Positions 42,550 through 51,849 of a stretch of DNA of 64,000 bases are shown one piece after another. Source of the stretch: Fibrobacter sp. UWEL (lineage in GTDB: Bacteria; Fibrobacterota; Fibrobacteria; Fibrobacterales; Fibrobacteraceae); contig NZ_FRBE01000009.1 of assembly GCF_900142535.1 (NCBI RefSeq), forward strand, positions 62,001 to 126,000, written 5' to 3'. How positions within the stretch are numbered: the first letter of the stretch is position 1; every line of letters begins with the position of its first letter. A program made the translations under genes and the position numbers. Under the pieces are notes generated by a model. That model made no database searches. It was not told the DNA's origin and was given only the letters and a program-made list of their open reading frames with translations.

Positions 42550-43615
42550 GAGTTTTTTTTTACTCATCCTATTTTTCGCTATCGCGACATCAACGTTAAA
42601 CGCAACGGAAACCTTTAACATTCGCCGCGGAATCAACTTAAGTGAGTGGCTAGAAAAAAATGAGGATCTAGACCAAAAAGAATCCGTCATCACCACCGCA
42701 GACATTGACAGTCTTAAGGCATATAATTTTGACCACATCCGCATTCCTATTCGCGAAGAAGTTCTTTTTGACGAGTCTTTAAAAGTTCGCCCCGAAATTT
42801 TCAACCTTCTGAAAAGCCGAATTGATTACTGCAAAAAAGTCGGACTGAAAGTCATTATAGACCTCCACGGCACACGGCTTTTTTCTTTCACAAATTCCAG
42901 CAATTCTCTTTTCAGCGAGCCCCAGCCCATCGATTCATTTTTGTCAATTTGGGAAAAGATTCAGGAGCTTTTCCGTGATTACCCAACAGACTTCCTTGCC
43001 TACGAATGTTTGAACGAACCCGCCGCCGCCAAGGATAAACATCATCTGTGGAATAACGTTCTTGCCAGATGGATTCCTTTTATTCGTAAAACCGAAAAGA
43101 ATCGTTTTTTAATCATAGGGACGAACCGTGGCAACCAACTGTGGACGCTGAAGTTCTTAAAGTATCCCGAAGACAACCGTCTTATTCTGTCCATTCATTA
43201 TTACTATCCCTTTAAATTTACCCATTTCCATCCCAACGACGCGATTGCCAAAGACTATGGCTTAAAAGCACACTATCCAGGAAAGGTCATCAACGATCAA
43301 GAGTATCGTAGAATTCCAAGTTCCCACAAAAAAGAATTCGACGAATACAGGGAATACTACGACAAGAACAAAATCTACGAAGACCTAAAGCAAGCCATCC
43401 TGTTTTCAAAAAAGCACAACATTCCGTTGAACATAGGAGAGTTCGGCTGCAGAAGGTTTGTGGATGACAAAGACAGACTCCAATGGTTCAGGGACGTGAC
43501 AAGCCTCCTTAGAGAAAACGGGATTTCATACACCTTATGGGGATTGAACGGAGCTGGCTTTGGCATCAAGATTAACGGTGTTATAGACAAGCCGATGTTG
43601 GACGCAATTAAATAG
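42536..43615 (+). CDS. Secreted GH5 glycanase in the polysaccharide locus
   Basis: A 359-residue protein with signal peptide (about 1-23). GINLSEWL, HIRIPI, VIIDLHG, YECLNEPA with acid/base Glu161, SIHYYYPF and NIGEFGC with nucleophile Glu302 are the GH5 signature set. GH5 covers beta-1,4 and other beta-glycanases. Because it overlaps the polymerase gene by 14 bp and is followed by glycosyltransferases, it more likely trims or edits the exported polymer than digests plant cellulose (analogy with BcsZ-type enzymes in synthesis operons). Confidence 0.88.
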   Translation: MIKTKSFFLLILFFAIATSTLNATETFNIRRGINLSEWLEKNEDLDQKESVITTADIDSLKAYNFDHIRIPIREEVLFDESLKVRPEIFNLLKSRIDYCKKVGLKVIIDLHGTRLFSFTNSSNSLFSEPQPIDSFLSIWEKIQELFRDYPTDFLAYECLNEPAAAKDKHHLWNNVLARWIPFIRKTEKNRFLIIGTNRGNQLWTLKFLKYPEDNRLILSIHYYYPFKFTHFHPNDAIAKDYGLKAHYPGKVINDQEYRRIPSSHKKEFDEYREYYDKNKIYEDLKQAILFSKKHNIPLNIGEFGCRRFVDDKDRLQWFRDVTSLLRENGISYTLWGLNGAGFGIKINGVIDKPMLDAIK

Positions 43616-43699
43616 ATGATCCGGACATCCCGAAGTCCAATTTATTACATTTTGTAAAGAAGATACAGATAGCCCTTGCGCACCACTTTAGGTTGTTAT

Positions 43700-44710
43700 A
43701 TGAATTTAAATGAATCAAGCAAGAATGAAAAAGAGAGCTGCGCTCCAGTACTCATTCCCACCCTGTGTAGATTTGATCATTTCCAGCAGTGCATCGATTC
43801 CTTATCCCGTTGTAAGTGGGCAGACAAAACAGACGTGTACGTTGCCATTGACTATCCAACAAAGGAAGCGCATTGGGACGGTCACGACAAGATCAAGAAC
43901 TATTTGGAAACGACCAAGTTTGAATTCAATTCACTTCATGTAATTGTTCGCGAGAAAAATTATGGTGTTGGCTGCGGAGGCAATCTCGAAACGTTACGTA
44001 CCGAGATTCTCAAGAAATACGATAGTTACATCATGTCTGAAGACGACAATCTTTTCAGCCCTAATTTTTTAATTTTCATGAACAAAGGCTTGAAAAAATT
44101 TAAAGACGACAAGTCCGTCTTTGCAATCAATGGATACCGTCACTTCTATCCTGTAAAAAGAGCCTCTAACACGTTCTTCAGGCAGAACGTTGATTTTTCC
44201 GCATGGGGCTATGGAATATGGAAAGACCGATTCGAAAGTCTGCCCCCCTGTGATTATTTTCAGAAGAACTTTTCTTTCAAGAAGCTCTTTGAAATAAAAA
44301 AGAACCTAGGAAAGAACCGAGCGCTGAATTATTGGTCCTATTACTTCAAACCATTTGATTCCTGGTTTGATTCTGCATACGGAATTTACGCATTTTTGAA
44401 AGGTATGGACATCATTATGCCAGCAGAGGATTCCCTTGTTAGAAACATTGGCTGGGACGGTTCCGGCGAGCACTGCGACGCAAAGGATAGCTTGTCACAA
44501 AAGCACCTCAATCAAAAGATTTCAAGTCAATCTGATTTTGAGTTTGATGGAAGCGGTTTTGAATTCTACAAAGAGAACCGTGCCATTTTCAAAGATTTTT
44601 CCTACGCAAAAGTATCCAGTTTCTTTTTTTGGAAAAAGTTTTGCAAGTGGATTGTCAAGTACATCCTGGTAAAGCTGTCTATCATCAAGTTGAAATCCCC
44701 GGAGCAATAA
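43700..44710 (+). CDS. Glycosyltransferase (GT-A type, GT2-like)
   Basis: A 336-residue protein. PVLIPTLCRFDHFQQCIDSL opens a GT-A fold and YIMSEDDN provides the DxD-type metal site. VREKNYGVGCGGNLET and FSAWGYGIWKDRFE follow. Basic hydrophobic C-terminus (KKFCKWIVKYILVKL) for membrane contact. Sugar and acceptor unknown. ATG 43700 has AGG 8 nt upstream. Its stop shares one base with the next ATG (TAATG). Confidence 0.8.
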   Translation: MNLNESSKNEKESCAPVLIPTLCRFDHFQQCIDSLSRCKWADKTDVYVAIDYPTKEAHWDGHDKIKNYLETTKFEFNSLHVIVREKNYGVGCGGNLETLRTEILKKYDSYIMSEDDNLFSPNFLIFMNKGLKKFKDDKSVFAINGYRHFYPVKRASNTFFRQNVDFSAWGYGIWKDRFESLPPCDYFQKNFSFKKLFEIKKNLGKNRALNYWSYYFKPFDSWFDSAYGIYAFLKGMDIIMPAEDSLVRNIGWDGSGEHCDAKDSLSQKHLNQKISSQSDFEFDGSGFEFYKENRAIFKDFSYAKVSSFFFWKKFCKWIVKYILVKLSIIKLKSPEQ

Positions 44711-45609
44711 TGGACGTTTCAATCATCATTGTCACCTACAACACTCGACAGATGACTGCCGAGTGCATCGACAGTGTTTTCGAAAAAACTTCCGGAATTG
44801 ATTTTGAAGTTATCCTTGTGGACAACGCATCTGCAGATGGTAGCAAGGAATTCTTCGAGAAAGATCAGCGAATTCGTTACATTTACAGTCCCGAAAATTT
44901 GGGATTCGGCAGAGCCAACAATAAAGGCGCAGAAGTTGCCAAGGGTAAGTATTTATTCCTTCTGAATTCAGACACGTTGCTAGAAAATAACGCCGTCAAG
45001 GAATTCTACGACTATATGGAACAGGCCGATAGCCAGACAGCTTGCTGCGGTTGCCTTTTAGTCAATAAGGATCATGAGAGAATTCATTCCTTCGGTTCCT
45101 TCCATACTCTGACCAACGCCATTGTGGAAAAGTGCTGGCCCCTAGACCGCTTCAAGATTTTGTTGAAGCTGGGAAAGTTCCCCAAATACGACAATCCTAA
45201 ATTCGAGACTGACCAGGAAGCTTTTGAAGTACCATTTGCAACAGGTGCGGCACTGGTTGTAAGGAAAGAGGTTTCTGATAAGTACGGACTTTTCGATCCA
45301 GACTTCTTTATGTATTCCGAAGACATGGATCTCCAACATCGCTATTTTGAACACGGATTCAAAAGTGTCATTATCAGAACACCCCAGATTATCCATCTTT
45401 TCGGAATGAGTTCCAAGAAGGGGTCCGTCAAAAAAATCGAGATGAATTTCAAGAGTCTTTTTCTGTATATGAAAAAGCATTATTCTTTCGGCTACTACAC
45501 CCTTTTCAGTTTGCTGTTCAAATCTCTTTATAGCATTTCCTTTTCCGTACGTCGCAGCTACACCTTAAAGGAAAAGTTTGCTCATATTAGATTCGTACAA
45601 AAACTATAA
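44710..45609 (+). CDS. Family 2 glycosyltransferase (rhamnosyltransferase-like)
   Basis: A 299-residue GT2. DVSIIIVTYNTRQMTAECIDSV, VDNASADGSKEF, PENLGFGRANNKG and LLNSDTLL (DxD equivalent) are characteristic of WbbL-like rhamnosyltransferases. VPFATGAALVVRKE and FFMYSEDMDLQHRYFEHGF supply the acceptor-side motif. A basic C-terminal amphipathic end. Start at ATG 44710, overlapping the upstream stop by one base, rather than the longer in-frame reading from 44629. Confidence 0.9.
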   Translation: MDVSIIIVTYNTRQMTAECIDSVFEKTSGIDFEVILVDNASADGSKEFFEKDQRIRYIYSPENLGFGRANNKGAEVAKGKYLFLLNSDTLLENNAVKEFYDYMEQADSQTACCGCLLVNKDHERIHSFGSFHTLTNAIVEKCWPLDRFKILLKLGKFPKYDNPKFETDQEAFEVPFATGAALVVRKEVSDKYGLFDPDFFMYSEDMDLQHRYFEHGFKSVIIRTPQIIHLFGMSSKKGSVKKIEMNFKSLFLYMKKHYSFGYYTLFSLLFKSLYSISFSVRRSYTLKEKFAHIRFVQKL

Positions 45610-45642
45610 TTACCCGAGATTAGACCCATACCGTTTTCGATC

Positions 45643-46824
45643 ATGAAAAAGATTCTTTTTGACTTAACTAAAACGCAGCCGGTAAACGGAAGTAAATACC
45701 ACGGTGGCGGAAAATACGGCCTCGAAGTATTCTATAAGTTGGCAGAAACTGCTCCGCAAAGCATCGTTGGCTTTTACAACGACGATCTCTTCATTGAAGA
45801 AAACGTCCTGAAGATTTGTCAAAAGAACAACATCCCGCTTATTAAGGCTTCAGAAAAATCCATCATGGATGCGGCCAAAGAGTGGGGCAAGGTCATTTAC
45901 AGCCCCCTTTTCGATCCAATCTACAATACGGATCCTGAAGTAGAAGTAATCCTGACCATCCACGACATGCGTCCGCTAGAAATGGTGGGAGACACTTTCG
46001 AGAAGTTCTATAAGCACAAGCGAAAACTCGTTGGAACAATTCTGCTTAAACTTGGCTTAAGCAACCTGCGTCAGTGGCTAATCCAAAAGAAAAAGTTTGC
46101 CGACACCTTGCGTTCCCAGCGAGATATTTTTACCCACAAGAATTTCCACATCGTTACCGTTTCAGAACATTCCAAAAGTGCGATGCAGGCCTTTGTACCG
46201 ACCTTGAATGACAAGGATGTGCAAGTCTATTATGCACCGTCCACCACCAAAAGCGATTTCGAAAGCAAGAACTGCAGTAACGAATACGGGAAGTACTATC
46301 TCATTGTCAGCGGCAATCGCTGGTTAAAGAACGGTGCGCGAGCCATGCTCGCCCTGGACCAGCTGTTTTCAGAACGTCCCGATTTTACTGGAAAGGTCGT
46401 CATTACAGGCTTATCCAACCTGAGTGACATCACCATTAAATTCAACAATCCAGAACGATTCATTTGCAGGGGCTACGTTGACGAAGACGAACTGGCAAGC
46501 CTGTATCAGAACGCCTACACCCTAGTCTACCCGTCCTTGAACGAAGGCTTTGGCTATCCTCCCATGGAAGCTATGCACAAGGGCTGCCCCGTACTTGCTT
46601 CGGCCACAGCATCTATTACAGAGATCTGCGGAGATTCTGTTATCTACTTCAACCCCTACTTGATTAACGAAATCAAGATGCGAATTCTCGCCTTGGAAAA
46701 CCAGGACCTGAGAAACACAATCATTGCAAAGGGTTTTGCAAGAGAAAAGGAAATCCGCCAAAAGCAGAATAGCGACCTGGAAAAGCTTTGTTCCTACATT
46801 CTTTCCTTTGGAGAAGAACAATGA
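45643..46824 (+). CDS. Family 4 glycosyltransferase
   Basis: A 393-residue GT-B retaining glycosyltransferase. N-terminal lobe with GGGKYGLEVFYKL; C-terminal lobe with SGNRWLKNGARAMLAL, YPSLNEGFGYPPMEAM (the E-x7-E motif) and GCPVLASATASITEICGDSVIYFNP, standard for GT4. Sugar unknown. It ends with an ATGA overlap with the next gene. Confidence 0.9.
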   Translation: MKKILFDLTKTQPVNGSKYHGGGKYGLEVFYKLAETAPQSIVGFYNDDLFIEENVLKICQKNNIPLIKASEKSIMDAAKEWGKVIYSPLFDPIYNTDPEVEVILTIHDMRPLEMVGDTFEKFYKHKRKLVGTILLKLGLSNLRQWLIQKKKFADTLRSQRDIFTHKNFHIVTVSEHSKSAMQAFVPTLNDKDVQVYYAPSTTKSDFESKNCSNEYGKYYLIVSGNRWLKNGARAMLALDQLFSERPDFTGKVVITGLSNLSDITIKFNNPERFICRGYVDEDELASLYQNAYTLVYPSLNEGFGYPPMEAMHKGCPVLASATASITEICGDSVIYFNPYLINEIKMRILALENQDLRNTIIAKGFAREKEIRQKQNSDLEKLCSYILSFGEEQ

Positions 46825-47930
46825 GAATTCTTGAATTAAGTCGCTGGTTAATTCCTGGTGGTGCAGAACGATTCATTGTAGATCTATCCAACGAATTAGC
46901 CAAGATTGAGGGAAACGAAGTCTGCATCTGCACTTACGTGCGAGAGGATGTTAAGAAAGCCGCTTTTTACAAGCCCGAGATTAGCCCCGCCGTTACCTAC
47001 AGGAATCTGAATGGCAACCTGGGAAAGTTCAACCAGATTATCAATATTTTCAAGGTTCTGTTTTTCATTATGAAATGGAAGCCCGACGTGGTGCATTGCC
47101 ACCTACAGGCTTTCAATATGAGTATCCTTCCCTGTTTGTTATTCCGCAAGATTAAGTTCGTCAACACGTTGCATAACGTTGCGGAAAAGAATATCAAGCC
47201 AGGCCTCGAAAAGAAGCTGAAGTCATTCCTGTATCGTCACGGAATGCAAGCCGTGACCATCTCCCCCATTTGCTACAGAAGCTTCTCGAATTATATGGGA
47301 TTCAACAACACCGTCATGATTGATAACGGCTGCCGTGATATCCACAAGACAGAAGAATTCGAAAACGTCCGCAACGAGATCCAGTCCTACAAGAAGACTC
47401 CGAACACAAAGATTTTCATTAACGTCGCCCGATTTAGTCCTCAAAAGAACCACCCCTTGATGATCGAAGCATTTAACCGTCTCGCAGCAAAGGGCTATGA
47501 TGTGGCCTTGCTCGTCATCGGTTCCTACGAAGACGATCCTCAGGTTTTTGAAAACATCAAGGCACTCATAAAAACAGAACGAATTCATCTGCTGGGTCAC
47601 AAAAACAACGTTCCGGACTACCTGTACAACAGCGACGCATTCACCCTTTCGTCCAAATGGGAAGGCGCCCCCATATCGCTCCTAGAAGCAGCATTTGCAG
47701 GCTGCTACCCCGTATGCACTCCTGCAGGTGGTTGCGTAGACGACATCTGCTCCGAAGAATGGGGACTACTCTCCGAAGACTTCTCTATTGAGAAATACGA
47801 GGCCGCACTCATCAAGTTCCTGGAAAAGGACAACATCAAGCGAGATGAAATTTCCGCCTTGTACCAAGGCAAGTTTTCCATGAGAGCATGCGCTCAAAAG
47901 TACATGGACGAGTTTAATAAGTTAGGTTAA
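46821..47930 (+). CDS. Family 4 glycosyltransferase
   Basis: A 369-residue GT4. It starts MRILELSRWLIPGGAERFIVDLSNEL, with the GG loop of the donor fold. FINVARFSPQKNHPLMIEAFNRL, LLGHKNNVPDYLYNSDAFTLSSKWEGAPISLLEAAFAG give the C-terminal donor-binding lobe. The GGAGAAGAACA RBS lies in the end of the preceding gene, whose stop overlaps this start. Confidence 0.9.
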   Translation: MRILELSRWLIPGGAERFIVDLSNELAKIEGNEVCICTYVREDVKKAAFYKPEISPAVTYRNLNGNLGKFNQIINIFKVLFFIMKWKPDVVHCHLQAFNMSILPCLLFRKIKFVNTLHNVAEKNIKPGLEKKLKSFLYRHGMQAVTISPICYRSFSNYMGFNNTVMIDNGCRDIHKTEEFENVRNEIQSYKKTPNTKIFINVARFSPQKNHPLMIEAFNRLAAKGYDVALLVIGSYEDDPQVFENIKALIKTERIHLLGHKNNVPDYLYNSDAFTLSSKWEGAPISLLEAAFAGCYPVCTPAGGCVDDICSEEWGLLSEDFSIEKYEAALIKFLEKDNIKRDEISALYQGKFSMRACAQKYMDEFNKLG

Positions 47931-47937
47931 GTTTATC

Positions 47938-49056
47938 ATGGACTCTTCTAAGCGTTGTTTATTTATCATGCCGTTGCTGTTTTGCGGAGGCTCCGAAAAA
48001 CAGATTAGATTCCTTGTAGACGGTCTTTCCAAAAGAGGTTATCCCGTATCCGTCTATGTGGAATCCTCCGTCAAGGAATTAGCAAAGGACGAACAGGATT
48101 TCGTCCAGACACATTCCAACGTGTCCTTTGTTTTCGGGAACAGTTCCGTTGCCGCAACGAAAGACAAGAACCTCATTGTTAAGTACGCCGCTAAAATCAC
48201 TTCGCTTTTAAAGATGATGATGTTGTTGCGTAAGGAAATCAAGAAGAACAAGGTCCAGCAGGTAATGGTCACAAACCTTACTGGTCTCATGTTGCTGTTT
48301 TTCTTCAAGTTTTATCACTGCGAAGTCATCTATAACGAGCGTAATCCAGGGGACGCCGTAACCAGCTTTATGTGGAGAAGATTCCTGCTGAAGCGTTGCA
48401 ATCAGCTGGTGTGTAATTCAAAGGCGGCCTCCCAAATCATGTCCCAGCGGCTGAAACGACCTGTTCCCGTCATCAACAACGGGGTCAAGCTTCAAGACTT
48501 TTCTCCCTGCCAGCAAAATGAGGGACCTTACCAAATTCTTGTTCCTGCCAGAATTTCAAAAATCAAGAACCAGAAGGTGATTATTGAAGCCATCGCAGAA
48601 CTAAAGGACGAGTTTAACTTCCAGGTCATCTTTGCAGGTACTGTAGAAGACAATCAGTACTATGAAGAGCTTCTAAAGCGTTGCGACCAGCTGGATATCA
48701 AGAAATACGTGAAATTTATTGGATTCACATCCAACATCAAGCACTACTACCTGAATTCACAATTGCTGATTTTAGCATCCTACGAAGAAGGTACCCCCAA
48801 CGTACTTCTTGAGTCCTATATGTACGGAGTGCCTGTTCTGGCCTCCAATATTCCCATGAACGCAGACTGCATATTGAGAAAGGACCTTTTATTCTCAACG
48901 GATGATTCCAAGGAACTCGCCTCGAAAATAAAGCAATCGATGAAAAGATCCAGCGAGGAAACCTTAAATATCCTCAAGGAAAACAGAGATTTCGTCGTAA
49001 ACAACTATGGTGAGGACCGAATGGTATCTGACTATGTCAAGATCCTGTTCAATTAG
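47938..49056 (+). CDS. Family 4 glycosyltransferase
   Basis: A 372-residue GT4. CLFIMPLLFCGGSEKQIRFLV opens the N-lobe; ILVPARISKIKNQKVIIEAIAEL, VKFIGFTSNIKHYYLNSQLLILASYEEGTPNVLLESYMYGVPVLAS the C-lobe. No membrane helix except a hydrophobic stretch at about 118-128. It is 7 nt from the previous gene and the last before a promoter at 49078. Confidence 0.9.
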   Translation: MDSSKRCLFIMPLLFCGGSEKQIRFLVDGLSKRGYPVSVYVESSVKELAKDEQDFVQTHSNVSFVFGNSSVAATKDKNLIVKYAAKITSLLKMMMLLRKEIKKNKVQQVMVTNLTGLMLLFFFKFYHCEVIYNERNPGDAVTSFMWRRFLLKRCNQLVCNSKAASQIMSQRLKRPVPVINNGVKLQDFSPCQQNEGPYQILVPARISKIKNQKVIIEAIAELKDEFNFQVIFAGTVEDNQYYEELLKRCDQLDIKKYVKFIGFTSNIKHYYLNSQLLILASYEEGTPNVLLESYMYGVPVLASNIPMNADCILRKDLLFSTDDSKELASKIKQSMKRSSEETLNILKENRDFVVNNYGEDRMVSDYVKILFN

Positions 49057-49077
49057 TCACACATTTCCAAAACGAAA

Positions 49078-49128
49078 TTGACAATCCAGACCCCAAAAGG
49101 TATATTTCGTAGACCGCAGCAATGCGGT
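49078..49128 (+). promoter_or_regulatory. Consensus promoter and 5' hairpin before the WecB/TagA/CpsF gene
   Basis: TTGACA (49078-49083), 17-bp spacer, TATATT (49101-49106). The start point should be near 49112. The transcript then begins with ACCGCA-GCAA-TGCGGT (49113-49128), a 6-bp stem with a GNRA tetraloop, which could protect its 5' end. This gives the last transferase gene its own promoter. Confidence 0.75.
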
Positions 49129-49182
49129 TCCTAACTGATTGGTTTTGCGTAACGTTGTATTTTGGAGAGTCTAGCAAGAGTC

Positions 49183-49953
49183 ATGAATAAGCCATTTATC
49201 AAGATTCTGAATACTCGCATAGATAATTATACTGTGCAAGAATTGTTGGAGAAGTTGAACAAGGGTGTTCTTGTTACTCCAAACGTAGATGACGTCATGA
49301 TTCACCAAAATGACGAAGAATTCCACAAAATGGCAGACCAGGCAGAGTTTTCCGTCTGTGACAGTAGAGTTCTTATGCTGGTATCCAAGCTTAGGGGATT
49401 AAGCCTTAAGGAAACCATTCCTGGATCCAGCTTCTTCCCGAAGTATTGCGATTACCATGCCAAAAACGAAAACATCAAGGTATTCCTTCTTGGTGCAAGG
49501 GAAGGCGTCGCAGACATCGCCAAGGAACGAATCAACAAGAGAGTTGGAAGAGATATCATCGTCGGTACCTATTCCCCGCCGTTCGGTTTCGAAAAGAGTG
49601 ACGAGGAATGCGCTAAGATTCTTGACATCCTGAAGGCTTCTCCTGCTAACGTGGTTCTCGTTGGTCTCGGCAATCCGAAACAGACCAAATGGATTTACAA
49701 GTACAAGGACCAGCTGCCTAACATCGATGTGTTTATGGCATTAGGAGCGACCATCGACTTTGAGGCTGGAAACATCAAGAGAGCTCCTAAGATTTTCCAG
49801 AAACTGGCCTTGGAATGGCTATACAGACTTATTTGCGAACCCAAGAGACTGTGGCGACGCTACTTCATCAAGGACATGCCGTTTTTCAAGCAGTTCTTTA
49901 AGCAGATGATTGGCAAATACCAGGATCCCTGGGCAAAAAAAGAAGAAGGCTAA
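49183..49953 (+). CDS. WecB/TagA/CpsF-family glycosyltransferase (GT26)
   Basis: A 256-residue protein. VTPNVDDVMIHQNDEEFHKM, FSVCDSRVLM, ETIPGSSFFPKYCDYHA, FLLGAREGVADIAKERI, GTYSPPFGFE, VVLVGLGNPKQTKWIYKY and MALGATIDFEAGNIKRAPKIFQKLALEWLYRL match the family throughout (the catalytic Asp corresponds to the D in DSRV). It likely adds a HexNAc-type residue to a lipid-linked intermediate. ATG 49183 is used; the strong GGAGAG lies 14 nt upstream. Ends in a terminator shared with the convergent heptose operon. Confidence 0.92.
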   Translation: MNKPFIKILNTRIDNYTVQELLEKLNKGVLVTPNVDDVMIHQNDEEFHKMADQAEFSVCDSRVLMLVSKLRGLSLKETIPGSSFFPKYCDYHAKNENIKVFLLGAREGVADIAKERINKRVGRDIIVGTYSPPFGFEKSDEECAKILDILKASPANVVLVGLGNPKQTKWIYKYKDQLPNIDVFMALGATIDFEAGNIKRAPKIFQKLALEWLYRLICEPKRLWRRYFIKDMPFFKQFFKQMIGKYQDPWAKKEEG

Positions 49954-49968
49954 AAGCCTTCTTTTTTA
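49943..49968. terminator. Shared terminator of the convergent polysaccharide and heptose operons
   Basis: AAGAAGGCT-AAA-AGCCTTCTT then TTTT. The hairpin includes the stop codon of the transferase gene and touches the stop of the convergent phosphatase gene (49966-49968). Confidence 0.88.
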
Positions 49969-50478
49969 TTGGATAACGTATTTATACTCGGATCCCTCTT
50001 TCTTTAGGGAATCCACTTTTATGCCGGCAATGCCGCTATTCTTGGCAAATTCCATATCCACGTCGCCATCACCGAGCATTAGGCATTTAGACGGATCCAC
50101 GTCGGGGAAATCCCTAAGGATATCATCGAACATGCCACGTCCTGGCTTACGCCTTACATCCTCTTCCGTCAAGGCAGAACAGAAATAGATCTTATCAATC
50201 CGACCGCCATGACTTGCAATTTCAGCACACATCCTTGCATGGATATCTGCAAGATCTGCTTCGGAATACTTGCCCTTGCCAATGCCACGCTGATTCGTCA
50301 CAATGAAGATATGCTTGAAATGCTGGGCAAATTTAGCCAAGGCCTCAAACGTGCCCGGGATAAATTCGAAGTCAGACCATTTACGGACATAGTCGCCAAT
50401 AATATGGACGTTGATCGTCCCGTCGCGATCCAACAGCAAGGTGTCGTAACCGGAAATGTCAATATCTATGAGCTTCAT
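49966..50478 (-). CDS. gmhB: D-glycero-alpha-D-manno-heptose 1,7-bisphosphate phosphatase (GmhB-like, HAD)
   Basis: A 170-residue HAD-IIIA phosphatase. [10 protein letters not shown] with Asp17/Asp19, [16 protein letters not shown] and [15 protein letters not shown] are the GmhB signatures; the zinc Cys cluster of E. coli GmhB is replaced by a shorter loop, as in some relatives. It removes the C7 phosphate from heptose 1,7-bisphosphate. It is the last gene (3-nt gap) in the heptose operon, and all partner enzymes are present. Confidence 0.85.
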   Translation of the reverse strand: MKLIDIDISGYDTLLLDRDGTINVHIIGDYVRKWSDFEFIPGTFEALAKFAQHFKHIFIVTNQRGIGKGKYSEADLADIHARMCAEIASHGGRIDKIYFCSALTEEDVRRKPGRGMFDDILRDFPDVDPSKCLMLGDGDVDMEFAKNSGIAGIKVDSLKKEGSEYKYVIQ

Positions 50479-50481
50479 GGA

Positions 50482-51186
50482 TTAAAACAAGGAATCAAAT
50501 TCAGCATCGGCCTTGCGGTAATCTTCGGGAATGCCAATGTCAATAAAATAACCATTCTGGACAAGGCCCGCAATATTACCCGCTGCACATTGTTTTTCCA
50601 GCACTGCAGTTTCGAAGGAGAACTTTTGGGGCAATCCCTCAAAAATATTCGACTTCGTGGAGACAAGGTAGACGCCGCCATTAATAAGACCTTCTTCGCA
50701 GTGTTTCTTCTCGTTAAAAGCAGATACTGCACAAGACTTTTCATCATAAACGACGGTACCATAACGATCAAAATTCTGCATAGGCTTAAGAGCCAGTACA
50801 ATATCCTTTTCTACGGAATCGTACAACTTCTTCTGTTCATTCAGATCCACATCAAAGAAGGTATCGCCATTCAGGACAAAAGCGCAATTGCCCTGAACCT
50901 TGTCAAGAGCCAGCTTAATACCACCTCCGGTACCTAGAGGCTCTTCCTCTACAGCATAGTCAAATTCAAAGGGAAATTCAGCCTTGTTTTCGTCAATCCA
51001 TTTAAAGATGACTTCACGAAGATAGCCGACACTGAGGACAACTCGAGACACGTCATATCGAGTCAAGTACTTCAGAAGATACCACAGGAATGGTTTACCG
51101 GCAACAGTCGCCATACACTTAGGGACTTCACTTACAACGCTACGAAGCCTTGTTCCAAGGCCACCGGCCAAAACCACAACTTCCAT
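50482..51186 (-). CDS. hddC: D-glycero-alpha-D-manno-heptose 1-phosphate guanylyltransferase (HddC-like)
   Basis: A 234-residue nucleotidyltransferase. VVLAGGLGTRLRSVVSEVPKCMATVAGKPFLWYLL is the signature loop; EEEPLGTGGGIKLAL and LNGDTFFDVDL bind sugar phosphate and metal; FIDIGIPEDYRKA closes it. The family also includes sugar-1-P uridylyl- and thymidylyltransferases, but HddC is favoured by length and by hddA, gmhA and gmhB next to it. It makes GDP-heptose for capsule or surface glycan. Confidence 0.88.
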   Translation of the reverse strand: MEVVVLAGGLGTRLRSVVSEVPKCMATVAGKPFLWYLLKYLTRYDVSRVVLSVGYLREVIFKWIDENKAEFPFEFDYAVEEEPLGTGGGIKLALDKVQGNCAFVLNGDTFFDVDLNEQKKLYDSVEKDIVLALKPMQNFDRYGTVVYDEKSCAVSAFNEKKHCEEGLINGGVYLVSTKSNIFEGLPQKFSFETAVLEKQCAAGNIAGLVQNGYFIDIGIPEDYRKADAEFDSLF

Positions 51187-51198
51187 AAAAGGACCTAT

Positions 51199-51843
51199 TT
51201 AAAAGAATCTTTCTTCGAGCATCAAACAGAGGCAATGATAAACAGGAAGATGCAATTCCTGAATCATGAAGGTTTCCTTCTGAGGAACACGGATGCAAAC
51301 GTCGGACATTGCAGCCAACTTGCTTTCCCGTTCACCCGTAAGTCCAACCACCTTCAGACCCTTTGCCTTTGCAACGGTAGCGGCATAAAGAATATTCTTG
51401 CTATTACCAGAAGTAGAAATGCCAAGGAATACATCCCCGAAAACGCCATAGCCATTGACTTGTTGAGCAAAGCAAAGCAGTGGTTCACAGTCATTCATAT
51501 AGGCGGTGGTCAATGCCGAATGTCCATCGAGTGCGATTGCAGGAAGTGCCCCCTGCAAAGCATTAGAAAGAACAGAGCCCAATTCCTCATTTGCTTCAAG
51601 CAAGGATTTTGAATATTCCGCACTAATCTTTCTGGGCTTAACAAAGCCCTTCATTAACTCACCAACAATATGTTCCGCATCTGCAGCAGAACCGCCATTG
51701 CCAGCAATGAGAAGTTTGCCTCCATTGGCAAAAGCTTTTTCCAGTACGGAATAAGCATTTGCAATATCCTCACGGCAAACAGCCAAACTCGGATACCTGG
51801 CAATCAAGCTTTCCAGATGCTTATAAACGTTTTCTTCAATCAT
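51199..51843 (-). CDS. gmhA: Sedoheptulose 7-phosphate isomerase (GmhA)
   Basis: A 214-residue SIS-domain protein. LLIAGNGGSAADAEHIVGELMKGF is the GmhA signature; GISTSGNSKNILYAATVAKAKGL the phosphate loop; IQELHLPVYHCLCLMLEE carries the catalytic His. It turns sedoheptulose 7-phosphate into D-glycero-D-manno-heptose 7-phosphate, the first step of the pathway. 6 nt after hddA. Confidence 0.93.
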   Translation of the reverse strand: MIEENVYKHLESLIARYPSLAVCREDIANAYSVLEKAFANGGKLLIAGNGGSAADAEHIVGELMKGFVKPRKISAEYSKSLLEANEELGSVLSNALQGALPAIALDGHSALTTAYMNDCEPLLCFAQQVNGYGVFGDVFLGISTSGNSKNILYAATVAKAKGLKVVGLTGERESKLAAMSDVCIRVPQKETFMIQELHLPVYHCLCLMLEERFF

Positions 51844-51849
51844 TATCGT

